Assembly (NCBI GenBank): GCA_050084985.1
Contig: JBITNC010000001.1
Location: forward strand, 31,682,001 to 31,746,000
Direction of reading: 5' to 3'
Origin: Nageia nagi
Taxonomy: Eukaryota; Pinophyta
DNA: 64,000 nucleotides
The notes under the pieces were generated by a model, which worked only from the letters and a program-made list of their open reading frames with translations, ran no database searches and was not told where the DNA came from. This document shows positions 1 through 13,005 of this stretch, piece after piece. The stretch's first letter is position 1, and every line of letters begins with the position of its first letter. The translations under genes were made by a program, and so were the position numbers.

Positions 1-3000
1 ATAATCAACAAAAGCCCTAATTTTTGACCTAAATGTTTTTTATTATAACACTCGAATGATCTAGGAATGAATTAGGTGATTCCACATGAATTTGATATGC
101 TACTAGCTAGCTCAGCACTCACATGGCAAGATTGGCCAAGAACTTGGGGTAACCAACCTTGATAAATTTTTTTAGTGTTCACTTTTCAACACTTACCCTA
201 TTGAAAAGATGCATCAAAAGTAATCTCACCATTCTTATTCCACATCTCATGTGCAATAGGATTTTTTATTACAATGTAGTGGTTTTCTACTCAGGGCCCA
301 TAACACCCAAGAGATCGCACTTCCACCAAGTTAGTCATCATCTCCTAATGATAACCCTCTATCTCATAGGAGTAGTTAACTTATCATAGGTAAGCTTCCT
401 TATGAGCGAGTAGCATTACCTATGGAATAATTTTCATATCCCTATCTGCTAACTATAAGTGATATGATTACTAATTACCCTCACCCAGTAATAGTAGTTT
501 TTACAATTGCTACCTCCACCTGACTCGCTTTTTAGGGAATATTAATACTAACTTGCCCATAACTATCAACTAGTCCCACCATGTGGTTCAACATCCCCAT
601 GCCCATAACTTGGGGAGCCATGAATATTAAACAATATTCTTGAGTGATTATTTAGTCTAATATATTCTTAAATATGTTGACAAAAGAACCACCTATGTCC
701 TACTAACCATATACTAATATTTTCAAATAGTGAAGTGCATATAAGACAAGTTCTAAGGTTTAACACCATTCATCCTTACCCATGAGGAGTACCTCGAAAG
801 TCTTAGTTATGGCTTACATAGAAGGCATATATTTTCTTGTTTTATCCCATATGCATTGTATCATGTATATGCATCTATTTTTTGAAAGATCTCATAAAGT
901 AACAAGTTGTGAGAAAGGATCTTGCCACTATTGCTTCAAAAGTAATGTGGCACTAAGTGGTCCTCATGCAAAGAATATTTGTTTTGTTTGTTGTCTAGAA
1001 AGGTAGGTTTACTTGGCAAAGGTTCTTCATCACATTTCTTGCATTCGCCCAAAAAAATTTTTGAATTGTTCCATTTATCTCATGGGGTGCCATTGATATC
1101 CAATTTGATTCCAAGGAACCCTAAGATATCCCAAATGCTTGCAATTTGTCATTTGGAACTTTAATTCTAGTTTAAGGTTGATTCTAAGTTGTTGGGATAA
1201 TTTTGCACTTATCATGATTAACAATCTAATCCATCTATGACTACTACCTAACAAGTATTAATCCTTACTTATTTTTACCAAAGCATTAATCTTAACATCT
1301 AATAATCATGATGTTGTTATTAAAGAGAAAATAAATCATCTACCTTTCATTTATCATTCAATATACTAACAAGATTTAAATACAACATAATCCTCATTAA
1401 GCATTTCTAAGTTAATAATCAATTACGAGAAGTTTGAATACATCTTATAACTTCATTTGTAAACATCTAGGGTAATGAAATAGCTTCTATAAAATTTTTA
1501 CAAGAATATTATTACATCATAAGGCTAATAAAATGATTTTGTAATTTGTCATCATCATCTTGTAATAAAAATATAGTTTAACATGTTATTTAGTAAATCA
1601 TTCTTTGCCTTTTCATGGGACATACCTAATGATCTTCAAGCAATGAGCATCAAGCATCTCCATAATTCTTCATGCAATGAGCATCAAACATCCCTTGGTA
1701 CTTGGTGGGTGGATCGAGTACTAGGAAGGAGGAGGATTAGGACATCCCTTTATATTTTATGAACATAATGTAATGCATTCATTAACTTAAGACCTCGAAA
1801 GGATTTTAGGTCCTATTTGGACTACCTCTCTTCCTTGGTAATGAATCAACTTATACTTCACATATAAATATAAATTTTCATTCTTATAAATGTCAAAACA
1901 TTTAAATCTCCCATTTTCTTTTATAACCCTTTTTTTGTGTGTTGATAATTATGGTGTTATTAATAATTAGAATTCATTCCATGAATTTATAATAATAAGT
2001 ATACAATCACTATATACAAAATTATCTATACTTAATTACTCAATAATCTTATTATTAAATGAAGGTTTATCTCAAATTCATGACATGAATATATCTAATG
2101 GCATTCTCTTAATGGAAAGGTACATGTAGTTTATCTCTTCATATACTAATCTTAACTCATAAGATGGTTTGACCAAAATTCTCTGCTCTTTGTTTTTTGA
2201 CAAAGCTACTAATAATGTTTTTAGGATGAGATGAAAGGTAAAGTAAAATTTATATCTGGCATGTAGTCATTTTGCAAATAGGGAATTAATTTTAGATCAT
2301 TGTGAAACACAAGGATCAGATTTAGGACCATTCCCTACGAATTTATTAATAGACCAAGAAAAAGATGCTAACCATGCACGCATGTGCCATTGATGCAAAA
2401 GATAGAATTTCACTCAAAATGTACTATGCTTTCTTCGATAGGTGCCTATATTGGGGAAGTATAACAACAAATTCCCAAAATAAATATGTAGATAACTAAA
2501 TCGATTGTTATCTAAAGTCCCAAATGAGATATAGTCAACTCAAAGTCATGGCAATTCATAATCAAACTCTACAACCATCATTAGTATTCTTTCTAGCCTT
2601 TGTGGAGATTTTAGAGAAACAACAAATGGAGATTCATCAAGATGTTGAAAAATAATGGATCTCATATTTGATTTTATGGTGGGTATTCAAAACATAAGAA
2701 TCTAAGAAGATCAAGATCTAAAACGATGACAAGATATGCACAAGAGGTGTTGGAAGAGACATAGGAATAAAGCATCAATCTAAAATCTACGACAGCATGC
2801 ACCATTGAATGAATACATAGAGTATGTATGGAAAAACATTAATGAGTAGTTGATATTATTATTTTTTTATATGTGTGGTCGTGCATACCCAAAAATCTAT
2901 GTAGATGAAGCACACAAGACCATGGAATTGTTTGACAATAGTCTAGATGGAAACCAAATTCGTGGATAATGAACAATAATGGTGGTAGGATAAACACTAA

Positions 3001-4411
3001 ATGGCTTTTTCCTATAGAGATACTAGAGACTTTTGCACAATTACAATGTCTAAATCAAATTCCATAATGTTTACCAACATATTCCCTACACAGATTGTTA
3101 TGAGTACTTACAAATGGATAAATAAATTTGTCGAAAAGTGTGAACACTAGGGAGAAAATCAAAACCTTTATGCATGAATTCAGGATCATATGTGGTAGAG
3201 GAATTGTTAACTCAACTAAATAAAAATGTAATAAGTCAATAAAATTGAATCTTTCTCAACAATTTTCAAATAATTAGTATAAAGCTATACCCTTTTCTAA
3301 AAGTAAAAGCATCAATTATCACATGAGTGTATTAAATAGACTAGGTAGCATGTCATTTCAAAAGAAGCAAGGCTACTATCATCCACTTATTCATAGACTT
3401 TTTTTTATCAAAGAATTCTACCATACATATACCAATAGGACTACTTCAACTAGACATAAAAATGCAAAAGAATGCACCTTGATTTGGAAAAGAAAGAGAG
3501 ACTTCACATAATCCAAGGTTGAGTATATCCAAAACAAAAATGAAATAGCAAAGAGATAGATAGGAAGTTGTTGTTGGTTTTTTTGCCAATGATTTAATCC
3601 TTTATTTATAGCTAAAGGGGCTCAATTGTGTCCAAATGGACATCTCCTCACACCCTCAATAATTTTGGGTTAGGTTTGGTTAAAGTTGGAATGGATGGTA
3701 ATGGCATTTAATACTTTGGAATCTTTTTCATTAGTTGACAATTTAGTGCTAACTCTTATCGACACTTAATGCAAAAATACAAAACTAAGTAGGCTAATTT
3801 CTCTATTATTTTTCTAGCTATTAAATATCATGTCATACCACAAAGAGACCATAGTCTCTATCTAATAGTGTTTTTACTATTAGCCCTATGTGGCAATAAT
3901 ATGGACACTCATATTCAACTTTTACCCTATTAAATTTATTTTTCTAACCTCATAATAATTTTTAAATTTAACTAAAGGTATATCCCCTTTTTCCCTCCAT
4001 TTCAAAATTTAAATTTTGAAAATACCAAACAAGGGAAAACACATCTTTACCTACAACGATCACCTCGTCCTACAAAGTAAGGTTAATCCACATAGTTTTG
4101 CAAACATATTTTCATTAAGAAATCAACAATCACAACAATTATTCTACATGCATCTACATGATTTACGATGGTCATAGGGTGTGTCAGCGAATCAACACAA
4201 ATCATTTCCTCCTCTTTCCCTTCCATTCCCATCACCAATTTACCTTTGGTCTATGGGATATTTGGGTTGCTTCTCCACTCTGTGACCTGTGTCAAAATAT
4301 CTTGAAGCCAACATCAAATTGTCACAAATGATACATATTCCCATATCAAACTTGTCATTACCATAGTATTATGCAAACATAATTCATTCAAATCCTCAAT
4401 GGTACTCGAGG
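1..4411. other. AT-rich intergenic DNA, nothing recognised
   Basis: Both strands were read without finding a recognisable domain, paired LTR or RNA gene. Open frames are short (up to about 90 codons), low in complexity and look like chance. The one local pattern is a short direct repeat of the phrase gcaatgagcatcaa at about 1640 and 1675. The tract may hold anonymous, fully decayed retroelement sequence. Confidence 0.5.
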
Positions 4412-6529
4412 TCAAACAATGTCTTGAGGTGGGTCATGAAAAATCTCACAGTCTTTGTCTTCACTATCGCTAATGATGATTACCTCAGGTTCTACAAGTG
4501 TAGGTGTAAATTCACCCGATAGACTCAGATATCAGATATACCTCATGAGCAAAGTCCTCAAGTTCACAAGTTTCAGGAATGTAGTCAATGCATTTAGAAT
4601 CAATCAAAGTGGGAGCACTATCAAAATATGCATTGTAAGAATCACTTTCGTATCCTTCGAGTATAAGTTGAACTTCTTCTATCTAAGTTTGAATTTCATG
4701 AAAAATAGTATTCAATCCATATAGACGCACATCTTCATCAAAATTCTCAACATTTTCATTTGCTAGAAAACGAAGAATTGCTGCATGGCAACCTTCTACC
4801 CTAATCAAGTTGCTCTCCTTTGTAATGCAAACACGACCCTCTTATTGGACACAAACCTCGGCAAAATGAGTACCATTTTTAACAAATTCTCACTAGTATT
4901 CGATGCTCCACGTAATCATCAGTTGCATCAGATTTCAATTGGATTCTCCTCATAATTATTTGGAAACTCTCAATAATTCATAAGAATTGGTGGATTCCAC
5001 AATGTAACCCTCGCTGGTAAAGCTTCTTCACATTTCACCAAACATATACAAAGCTTTCTGCATGTAGGTATGTATCTCTGCAACTTATGAAATAATTGAA
5101 TATCTTTTACTCTCTTCCTGTCAGGGGTGAGTATCTCTGCATACTCACCTTCTCTTCCAATATTTAGTAGATCTGCCATGCTTCTTCTCCTTTTATCTCT
5201 TCAAATGTGTGAATACCAGCAGCAGTCCAACAACAGATGGACTAAGCTCTTCACAAACTGCAGGCTTTGGCAGACATCCACGAGCTTCTACAAATAGTCT
5301 CACATTCACCTCCATGTGAACAACTTGGGAAATGATTCGAATCTATCACAACAATGTTCCTTGTGATAAAACTTCACTCGGTGAGCATCTTTCAAAGCTG
5401 ATCTCATAGCTGCTAACGTCTCACAGGCTTTTTCTCAATCTACAACACTCTAGTTCAACAACAACTATTCTCATTCAAATCATTAGGTATGGATGTGGCC
5501 CAATGCAACAAATAGCAGCAATAGCCTCTAAGCAATTACAGTCCTTTTCTCGGATTAGCTTCTATGAGCAGCAAATGTCACCTACAACACATTCTCTAAC
5601 TCTGACATTAGATTCTTAGATTTTCTTACAATCTACAGCACTATTCCATAGGTTTTTAACCCCTTCAATGGGACCTATAATGGCTCTCTCAAAGCTGGAT
5701 GGCTTTTGCTCATAGCAGTTTTTGAGCCAGATTATGTCTCATCCACAACAACTTGCTCATCAACAATTTCTACAAAATGTTACAGATTCTTCCATGAAAT
5801 GCAGGTCTTGTCCTCCTCTGCGAATGATGTCATCGCTGCTTGGATCGATGTCTTCTTAAACACAGTGGAAATAAATCAACCAGATAAACTATGAGGAGGA
5901 TGTCTTCTTCCTCTTGAACAACTTACAAATTTTCGTCGGGCTCCTTCGCTTCCTACTTTACGATCTGGGCCTCCTAGATGTTCAAAAAGATGTCTCTTTC
6001 AACCTATCACAATGGTAGCAGCAACAACATGTCCCATCATTTTGATTCAGAAACAACATCAATTGTTCAGCTAAATCAATGTAACGAACAACAGTAGGCT
6101 TCCAAGATCAATACGCCTTTCCTGGCATCTTCGGCCTTCATGCACTATCTTTGACCATGTCCTCAAGGAGGAATCTAGTCAATTGTTGTGGCTATGTATT
6201 CCTTATAGACTATACACAACCTTCACACAGTCCTCTTCATGTGGGTATTGGAAACTAGAAGGGATTGAATGTGTATCATTATGTAGCTCCTTTAAAATTC
6301 ATCTTCAATGAGAATCTGCACCGTATCCTCCACACAGATCATGTATCAAATAGTATATGCCTCTAAATATGTCATTTCCACTCAACAATAGAAAAAACGC
6401 AATCGCCAGCCTCTGAGGTAGCTTCACGGCACTACACTGGTCTCCTCTAGATATATTTGATGCTTTTCTCACATCGTATGGGCATGATTTCTCCTTACGC
6501 GGGCTTTCTCTACGAGCTCTCCTTATCAA
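4412..6529 (-). pseudogene. unrecognised gene relic with SUMO-interaction-like C-terminus
   Basis: I do not recognise this gene. Read on the minus strand, the stretch is richer in GC than its surroundings and gives long protein-like segments joined by frameshifts and stops. An N-terminal segment with basic residues lies at 6529-6305. A segment at about 5850-5620 contains TSFAEEDKTCISW and then PLKGLKTYGIVL. The open segment at 5179-4970 contains EGEYAEILTPDRKRVKDI. A segment at about 4830-4520 contains RVEGCHAAILRFLANENV and DEDVRLYGLNTIF, which has a vague armadillo-like helix feel. The last segment ends in EVIIISDSEDKD and stops at 4412-4414. A hydrophobic run followed by Ser/Asp/Glu is the layout of a SUMO-interacting motif. 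The family assignment is a guess; coding ancestry on this strand is more likely than not. No intron signals were assigned. Confidence 0.4.
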
Positions 6530-7088
6530 CGTGATCTTCTCAGCTGATCAGGGTGCCTTCTCTCACGGTGCACCTTTATGTTTGGCAAGGGCCGACTGTT
6601 ATATGCTGCCCCTTGGAACCCCTTTAATTTCTTGCCTTGTGAATGCACAGGCTCACACTTTTCAATGATAGAATTGAGCTTCCCAAGAATGAGCAATTCT
6701 CCATTGAGTTTTGTTTTATCTAACCTTTCATATGGTTTAGCTCTAATATCAAATGAGATTTTAGATAAGAACTTAATATTATTCTCAAAAGGATTACAAT
6801 TTATAGTGCTAAGAGTAACCTAAGAAGTAGCATCAAACCAAAGTAATGGCATCAAATTCTATTCGTAGGCTATGACTAGCAATGTCTAACTGACTAAGCT
6901 ATATGACTAGGTCTTAATTATAGCAACATCTTAACAAGTAAAACATATCATTTTCTTGCCTACATAACTAAATATCTATGCCTACATAAACTTAAGAAAA
7001 TGCTAGTACATATAATGCTAGATCATATTCTAACATGTATAAAATATGATATATTAATTAATAAGAAATTATTTTTAGGCATCTACAA
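6530..7088. other. intergenic, nothing recognised
   Basis: Short plus-strand frames occur here but no domain, repeat partner or RNA gene is visible. Confidence 0.4.
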
Positions 7089-7380
7089 TGTGTGTATGAC
7101 AAATATAGTCTATGTTGTTTGATACATTATTATTGAGATTATCGGAAAGTATTTTTTAGGAGTGAGATGTACCATTATATGGAGGATCATCACTTAAAGA
7201 AAGTTTTTTTTTATTGAGGTTTTTCCAAATTAGTTTCCCCTAGGTAAATAATTATGTTCACCATTTTGAGTTATTGATGATGTATGATTTTTATTTTAAA
7301 GTACTTGGCATTTATATGTGAAGAATCCATTTGTGATATATCTCATAATGCCATAAATAATAAGAATTTATGGATCATCT
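7089..7380 (+). repeat. 5' LTR of the 7.1-9.5 kb element
   Basis: It starts with TG and aligns by eye over its length with 9240-9533. Divergence is high, with many transitions and small indels, so the insertion is old. Confidence 0.6.
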
Positions 7381-7392
7381 TAGTATTAAAGC
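7381..7392 (+). other. decayed primer-binding site (initiator tRNA-Met type)
   Basis: The sequence tagtattaaagc differs from the usual plant PBS TGGTATCAGAGC by three transitions only (G to A, C to T, G to A). It sits directly after the left LTR, as expected. Confidence 0.55.
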
Positions 7393-9239
7393 CTCTTCAA
7401 TCTTTAGAATGGAAAGTAGAAATTTGAGTTCAGAATTATGCCTAGAATATGGAATTATGGATCTTGATGTTACACCATTCTTGGAATATGGTATAAGGGG
7501 ATGATTTAGAGGCATATTTGAGAGAGACTATAGATGCAAAAGATCAAGTGGCATAAGATAAGATTGAGAGGATGATATAGAGATAAATTCAAGAACCCAT
7601 GACTAGAGATAATCCAAAAAGGCATAATTCAATAAGATGAGCAAAAGATAGAATGTTTCTGAGAATAGATAAATTTTAATTAGTTATGGAGATTTATTTT
7701 TTCCTCATAATTTAAATCTCAAGTCTTTTCATGTGGGAACTAAAGCCTATAAAAGGGATAGGGGATCCAAAATATAAATTGGATAAAAAATTTGAAGTTA
7801 CTTGAAAATGTGATTTTATATCTTCATTTTAAAAAAATTGTCTATTCGCTTCTCAGAACCTCTAATAGTTTTAAAATTTGATGCTTGAGGTAAAAAATAT
7901 ATGTAGGTTTTAATTATTATATTTAAATTATATTTTTTATTAAATTATTAAAACATCATTTAAAAAATATAGGGGCGAAAATATACACATGAGCAATCTA
8001 GTCAACATGAGGTAGATGAGTTAAAATATCAGCATAGGTAAAGGGACAAACCAATTAACCTTGTTGGAGCTCATGTGTAAAGAGGTGATTATCATGTGAA
8101 AGGGAACCCACCAATACTAAAGGACCACCAAGGTGGAGACCATGTATACAAGGTTTCAAAGGAGTGACCACCAAGGTACTTTGCCAACATGGAATCACAT
8201 GGCACATGTTTGGACCCACACTATATCAAAGAGAATAATTTGTTTGGAGACTATCTACCTAGAATCATGTTGTGAGGAAAGTTATAATTATTTATGTTGA
8301 AATACATGGTGCCAGGAGGTTAAAGGGACCCTCCTTTTAAAAATGAATAGCATGGAAAGTGTTGGATGGCCGTGTGATGGTCATGAAGGACAAGTTGTTT
8401 GGTGATGATATCAAAAATCACTAGCTCATATCTCATCAAAGGTGTTTAATATACCATACAAGAAGCTTCCAAGTTTTGGATTATGATTATCTAGACCCTA
8501 TTTTTGTTATATATGATATTTTACATAGGGGTTATTTTGTTAAATACTTGTAGATATCATTCCACTTGTGTATTTTAGCCCTTATATTTTCCAAAGGGGT
8601 ATTTAAGGCATTTTGAGGAAGAAAATAAAATAGTTGTTAGATAATAGTAATATTTAATTATTAGTGTCTAATACAAACATCCTTAGGTTAAATATTGTTC
8701 AAACTAATTGCTAAAAGGAAGAAAAGCTAGATTATTATATTTGATATGAAGAGAAATTGATTGTAAAGGAATATTATATATTGTAACTAAGTTTCTTCCA
8801 TTTTTAAACTATTTCAAGTGTTATAAAAGGATATCTTATGGAAAGAAATAATTAATTATCGAGAAAGGAATTCCATGCCTTGGGCATGAGAGTCAAACTT
8901 GTAAAGAATTCATGATGGAGAAATTCACTGAGTGAGTACTTGTGATAGTACTTCATAAAATTGTAATTCCATATAGAAGCATCACATCTTGGATTGAGAC
9001 TAATAGGAGTTTTATGAGGATGTTATTCTAGATAGTCCTATGGATGTGTTTTCCATAGAAGGAACAAGTGTGGATAGGAGGTAATCAAGAGGCATCGCAA
9101 AGACCATTAAGTGATTGAAGAGTGAGCAATATTTACCATTCTCATGATCTCTTATACATGGAGTTATTACTCATATATTATGTTCAAGAAAGATCATAGG
9201 ATGTGAAGTTGGCAATTTTCATCTTATGAGAGCATTTGA

Positions 9240-9533
9240 TGTATGTGGAAACATAATATATTTTAGTTAACACATTGTTATTGAGCTTATTGAGAAGACT
9301 TTGACGAGAGAGATCAACCATTGCATGGAGAATCATCATTTATAGAAAGGTTTTCTTTTGGTTGGCTAGGTTTTTCCATATTAGTTTCCTTAGGGTAAAT
9401 AATTATGTTCACCATTTTGTTTGATTGTTGGTGTATGATTTTTATTTTCAAGAACTTGAAGTTCAAGTGTGAAGAATTTGTTTATGATTATTCTCAAAAT
9501 ACCATTGGTAACAAGATTTTATAGATCATTACA
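9240..9533 (+). repeat. 3' LTR of the 7.1-9.5 kb element
   Basis: It begins TGTATG and ends ATTACA, and it repeats the order of landmarks of the left LTR at 7089-7380. No obvious polypurine tract lies directly upstream. Confidence 0.6.
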
Positions 9534-10484
9534 GGACTTTAAGGGTAATTTGAAAATGTTATAAAATGTCATTTTTGATGTAGTGTTTATTTATTCAACA
9601 ATATTACCTCTTTAATTTAGTATTAAAAATAAATATGTTTATGTAAATATAAAAGTATAAACACCCAAATCTAACATGCATTCTCACCTACCATTATCTA
9701 AAGTTATAAGTCATCCTAATATCCAACGTTGTAGTTCATCCTAATGTGTCTAAATCTACTTAAATCCACCTTAACCATCCTTCATCCATCCTAAGTGAAA
9801 CACAAGTTTTTTATGACATTAACCAAAATTATACAAATAATCCTAAATTATTCATATAATTTCCATAGGCCAAACATATCCATGCAACTCTAAGTCATCC
9901 ATACATCTTGTATGATATAAAATTCAAGATAGTCAAACCCTAGTCTAGAACTCATGTATCCTCTCCAATGGTTTTTTTTACCTCCAAATTATAGTCCATG
10001 TAATTTTACTATAACAACCTTGCTAACTCACCTTGCTAGCACTTTAGTCTCACCTACTTATCTTATTCATATTGCCACTACTTCCTATATAACCCCGTAA
10101 ATACACCTACACCCCCTTGTTATCGATAATAACACACCCCAAAAGTTCTTTTGAGGAACCTATGTATTTTATTAAAGCTTTAACATATATTATTGGTCTC
10201 ATAAGCATAATTTGTGAGTTATCTTCATGTTAATAGATCCTTTTTGTCTTTATTCATTTGATAATTATCATGAAATAATGTTAATCATTATCAAATAAAT
10301 TCATGTTTTGGATAAATGGTGTCAAAGTTTGTATAGCTTATTGCTCATACTATTGAAAATTTCATGTGTCTACTTTCAAAAGTCTACATTGTTTACCAAA
10401 GTGGTAAAGAATTTGCAATTTTTTCAAGTATCCTCAAAGTAAATACTAAATTGGAAACTTTGGTATAAAATTCAAACATTTATG
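9534..10484. other. intergenic, nothing recognised
   Basis: AT-rich sequence without recognisable features. The phrase catcctaa recurs loosely between about 9710 and 9790. Confidence 0.4.
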
Positions 10485-10793
10485 AAAATGGTTTTACATT
10501 AGGCTGTAGGGGCCTAGTAGAGAAGTGAAGTTCTAGCATTCACCATGTAGAGGTCAAGGATTCGAATCTACAATTGAGTTAGTGTACAAAAAAGTAGGCA
10601 CAGATTGGATTCCATTGACTATTGCAATATTTGACCCAAATCCTAACATGTGGGGGACCATGTTAATTCACGTTAACATTTACCAACATTGGGGAGTTTA
10701 TAATCAATGCCAAAAATATTTGAACCATTAACTAGTAGCAAAAAATGAAAGTGATGTGACTAATTCCTCTTGTACAAAAAAATGGTTTTACAT
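10485..10793 (+). mobile_element. tRNA-derived SINE with 15-bp target-site duplication
   Basis: A perfect direct repeat, aaaatggttttacat, lies at 10485-10499 and 10779-10793. Between them is a 279-bp unit (10500-10778) that starts taggctgtaggggcctag. An A-box-like gcctagtaga lies near 10512. A B-box-like ggattcgaatct lies at 10558-10569, in the GGTTCGANNC format, about 45 bp downstream. The unit ends in a short A run (tgtacaaaaaa) next to the right duplication. These are the marks of a plant SINE mobilised by a LINE. It has no protein-coding capacity. The perfect duplication suggests it is younger than most neighbours. A tRNA gene is ruled out by length and by the missing cloverleaf. Confidence 0.8.
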
Positions 10794-11790
10794 AAATATG
10801 GTGGTTGCAAACATCATGATGGATATATAACAATGGTGGTAAATTCTTTGGAATGATTTAATATAAAGTTTCAAAGAAAACATAGTTTCAAGCCTACATA
10901 ATTATCTATCAAAATTAACATTCAAATGCAATCTCATGGAATTTTGATATGTAGAATTTAAATGCCTCATTGAAATGAAGATATATTGATAGATAGCAAT
11001 GTTATTTATATCAATGTGGGCATTGTCATTTTGGTGTGGAACTAATGATTTTGTATGATTATATGGAGAGGCCTTGAAGATTAGTTTACAAAATGCCATA
11101 CCTAGATTTACCACCATTACACTATTTTGAAGTCTTTCCATAGAATTAGTACATATATAAAATTGATATGAGAAAAGGGTGTCATAGAAGAGCAATGATA
11201 AATGATTTTTCATCAATTATTATAGTTATGAATACTTGTTTGGCATGTATACAAAATTTGGGAGAATTAAAAGGGTTTGCAAATTATATTGTAAAATGCC
11301 ACATCAAATTGTAGTTTCATTTGATAGCAACAACTTCTAGTATTTAGTTGAAATAGTTTTTTTTTATTAAATATTGTAGTCATAAGTATTAAAATTAAGG
11401 GAAAATATCTAAAATACAATGTTATGCATAGTGGTGAATATTAGCCAATCAACTAATATAAGGTTTTTTATATTTAAATATTTTTAATATTCGAACCTCA
11501 AATATATTACACCATTTAGCCCAAATTTTACAAGAATAAAAACCTTTATGGGTCAGCTTGCCAACATTTTATAATTTTTTTATAAAGATAAGTACAAATA
11601 GCCACCTATATATCCTATATTTTCATAAAAAATTGCTTTAAAAATAAAAAAATTACTATTTATTGATGAAATCACCAATAATACCCTATATATAAAGTTT
11701 ATGAGATTTAGTTAGATATACCAATATTTCAAGTTCAAACTTGTAGAGCAATCAAATTACTTTGATTCGATGGTTATTTTACAATTATAA
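10794..11790. other. intergenic, nothing recognised
   Basis: The minus strand has an open frame of about 100 codons at 11216-10902, without any recognisable motif and with AT-driven composition. I do not support it as a gene. Confidence 0.4.
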
Positions 11791-12125
11791 GGAATTGCAA
11801 ATGCTCATCACTTAAAGATTGTAGATGCTTGTCACCTAAATATTACAAACAATCATCACCTAAAGATTTTAGATGCCCATCACCTAAAGATTACAAACGA
11901 TTGTCACCTAAAGATTACAGATGATCGTCATCTAAATATTACAGATGCTCATCATCTAAAGATTGTAGATGCTTATCACCTAAATATTGTAGACACTCAT
12001 CATCTAAGGTATGTAGATGATCATTACCTAAGGGTTGCAAACACTCATCATCTAAGAATTGTAGACACTCTTCACCTTAAGCTTATAGATGCTCATCACC
12101 TTAAGATTAAAAATGGTCATCATTC
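11791..12125 (+). repeat. 24-bp minisatellite, about 14 units
   Basis: Degenerate tandem copies of a 24-bp unit, roughly agattgtagatgctcatcacctaa, run from ggaattgcaaatgctcatc to catcattcta. Spacing stays close to 24 bp while bases drift (gatgctcatc, gatgatcgtc, gacactcatc). Looser relatives of gatgctcatc reappear at about 12725 and 12820, beyond the fold-back block, so the array and the inverted repeats probably belong to one element. Confidence 0.8.
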
Positions 12126-12690
12126 TATATAACACAAAGTTTTTTAGAGGTCTCCAATTGATATAAATAATATACCATTGGATAGATCTTGAAAATACCT
12201 TTAAAATGAGTGGTGATATGACCTCTTTTGAGGCTAGAATGAAGTATTTTTGGTATTTGACGACTCATTCCTTGCTCAAAAGGGGTTGTGTAGTCACTCA
12301 TTTTAAAGGTCTTTTTGAGATCTATCCAATGGTATATCATTTGCATGAATATGAGACCTATAAAATAGTTATAAGCTTTAGAAAGTGATTTATTTATTTT
12401 TATCAATTTCTATAGTCCATAAGGTTTTTTGTAGGTCTCCAATTGATTTAAATAATATACCATTGGATAGATATCAAAAAGGCTTTTAAAATGAATTGTT
12501 ACATGATCCTTTTTGAGCAAGTAATGAGTTGTCAAAGGCAGTAGATGATCATCTACATTTTTTGTCTTTGACGACTCATTACTTGATCAAAGGGGGTTGT
12601 GTGACACTCATTTTAAAGGTCTTTTCTAGATCTATCCAATCTTATATCATTTAAATTGATTGGAAATTATAAAAAAATTATGAGCTTTAT
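12126..12690. repeat. two adjacent fold-back inverted repeats
   Basis: Hairpin 1 has a left arm from ggtctccaattgatat (about 12149) to gacctcttttgag and a right arm from gctcaaaaggggttg (about 12273) to gagacc (12358). Both arms carry ccattggatagat or its complement and the run tttaaaatgag or its complement. Hairpin 2 repeats the same arms at about 12436-12540 and 12557-12660. Its centre is an exact 16-bp palindrome, gtagatgatcatctac, at 12541-12556. The two hairpins are therefore a tandem duplication of one inverted repeat. This explains why similar peptides can be read from both strands here; neither is a gene. The structure fits a fold-back or MITE-like DNA element. Confidence 0.75.
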
Positions 12691-13005
12691 AAAGTGAAGA
12701 CAATTGTCTATATTATTTTGAAGATGCTCATCTGCATCCTAACTTATTGAGATGATTATCTTTAATTACTTTATAATTTTGAAGGTATAATCAGATGGTA
12801 ATCTTCAGTAATATTTAGATGCCCATAAGAAACTAAATTTCAATATAATTTCACCAATACTTCACAACTTAAAAAATTATTTTTTTTACCATTTACTATA
12901 CGTATTTTTTTGTACATTTTTACCATGACTCTAAATCCAATTCACCATATTTTAAATTTTTTTATTTCACCATTGTTCATTATGGATAACACTGCTAAAA
13001 TACAT
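12691..13005. other. intergenic, remnants of minisatellite units
   Basis: Isolated gatgctcatc-like words occur at about 12725 and 12820. Nothing else is recognised. Confidence 0.4.

Larger units (their letters stand above)
7089..9533 (+). mobile_element. small LTR retroelement, non-autonomous
   Basis: Two direct repeats of about 293 bp bound a 1.86-kb interior. They share landmarks in the same order: an attgag block, a first-third gga(g/t)aatcatcat block, the phrase aaataattatgttcaccatttt, then gtatgatttttatttt and gtgaagaat. A primer-binding-site-like sequence directly follows the left repeat, which fixes the element on the plus strand. The interior gives no gag or pol motif, so this is a LARD/TRIM-like derivative or an element too decayed to read. 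A clean target-site duplication is not visible (tacaa on the left, ggact on the right). Confidence 0.6.

Noticed and set aside
10500-10600. tRNA gene suggested by the B-box-like ggattcgaatct
   Set aside because: The unit is 279 bp with a target-site duplication and an A-tail, and shows no cloverleaf; it is a SINE.
11791-12125. Regular 24-bp repeats suggesting a CRISPR-like array
   Set aside because: The repeats are directly adjacent without unique spacers and lie in plant DNA; this is a minisatellite.
12125-12406. Overlapping open frames on both strands with similar peptides (IYPMVYYL / IYPMVYHL)
   Set aside because: The similarity is caused by the inverted repeat; no codon constraint is visible.
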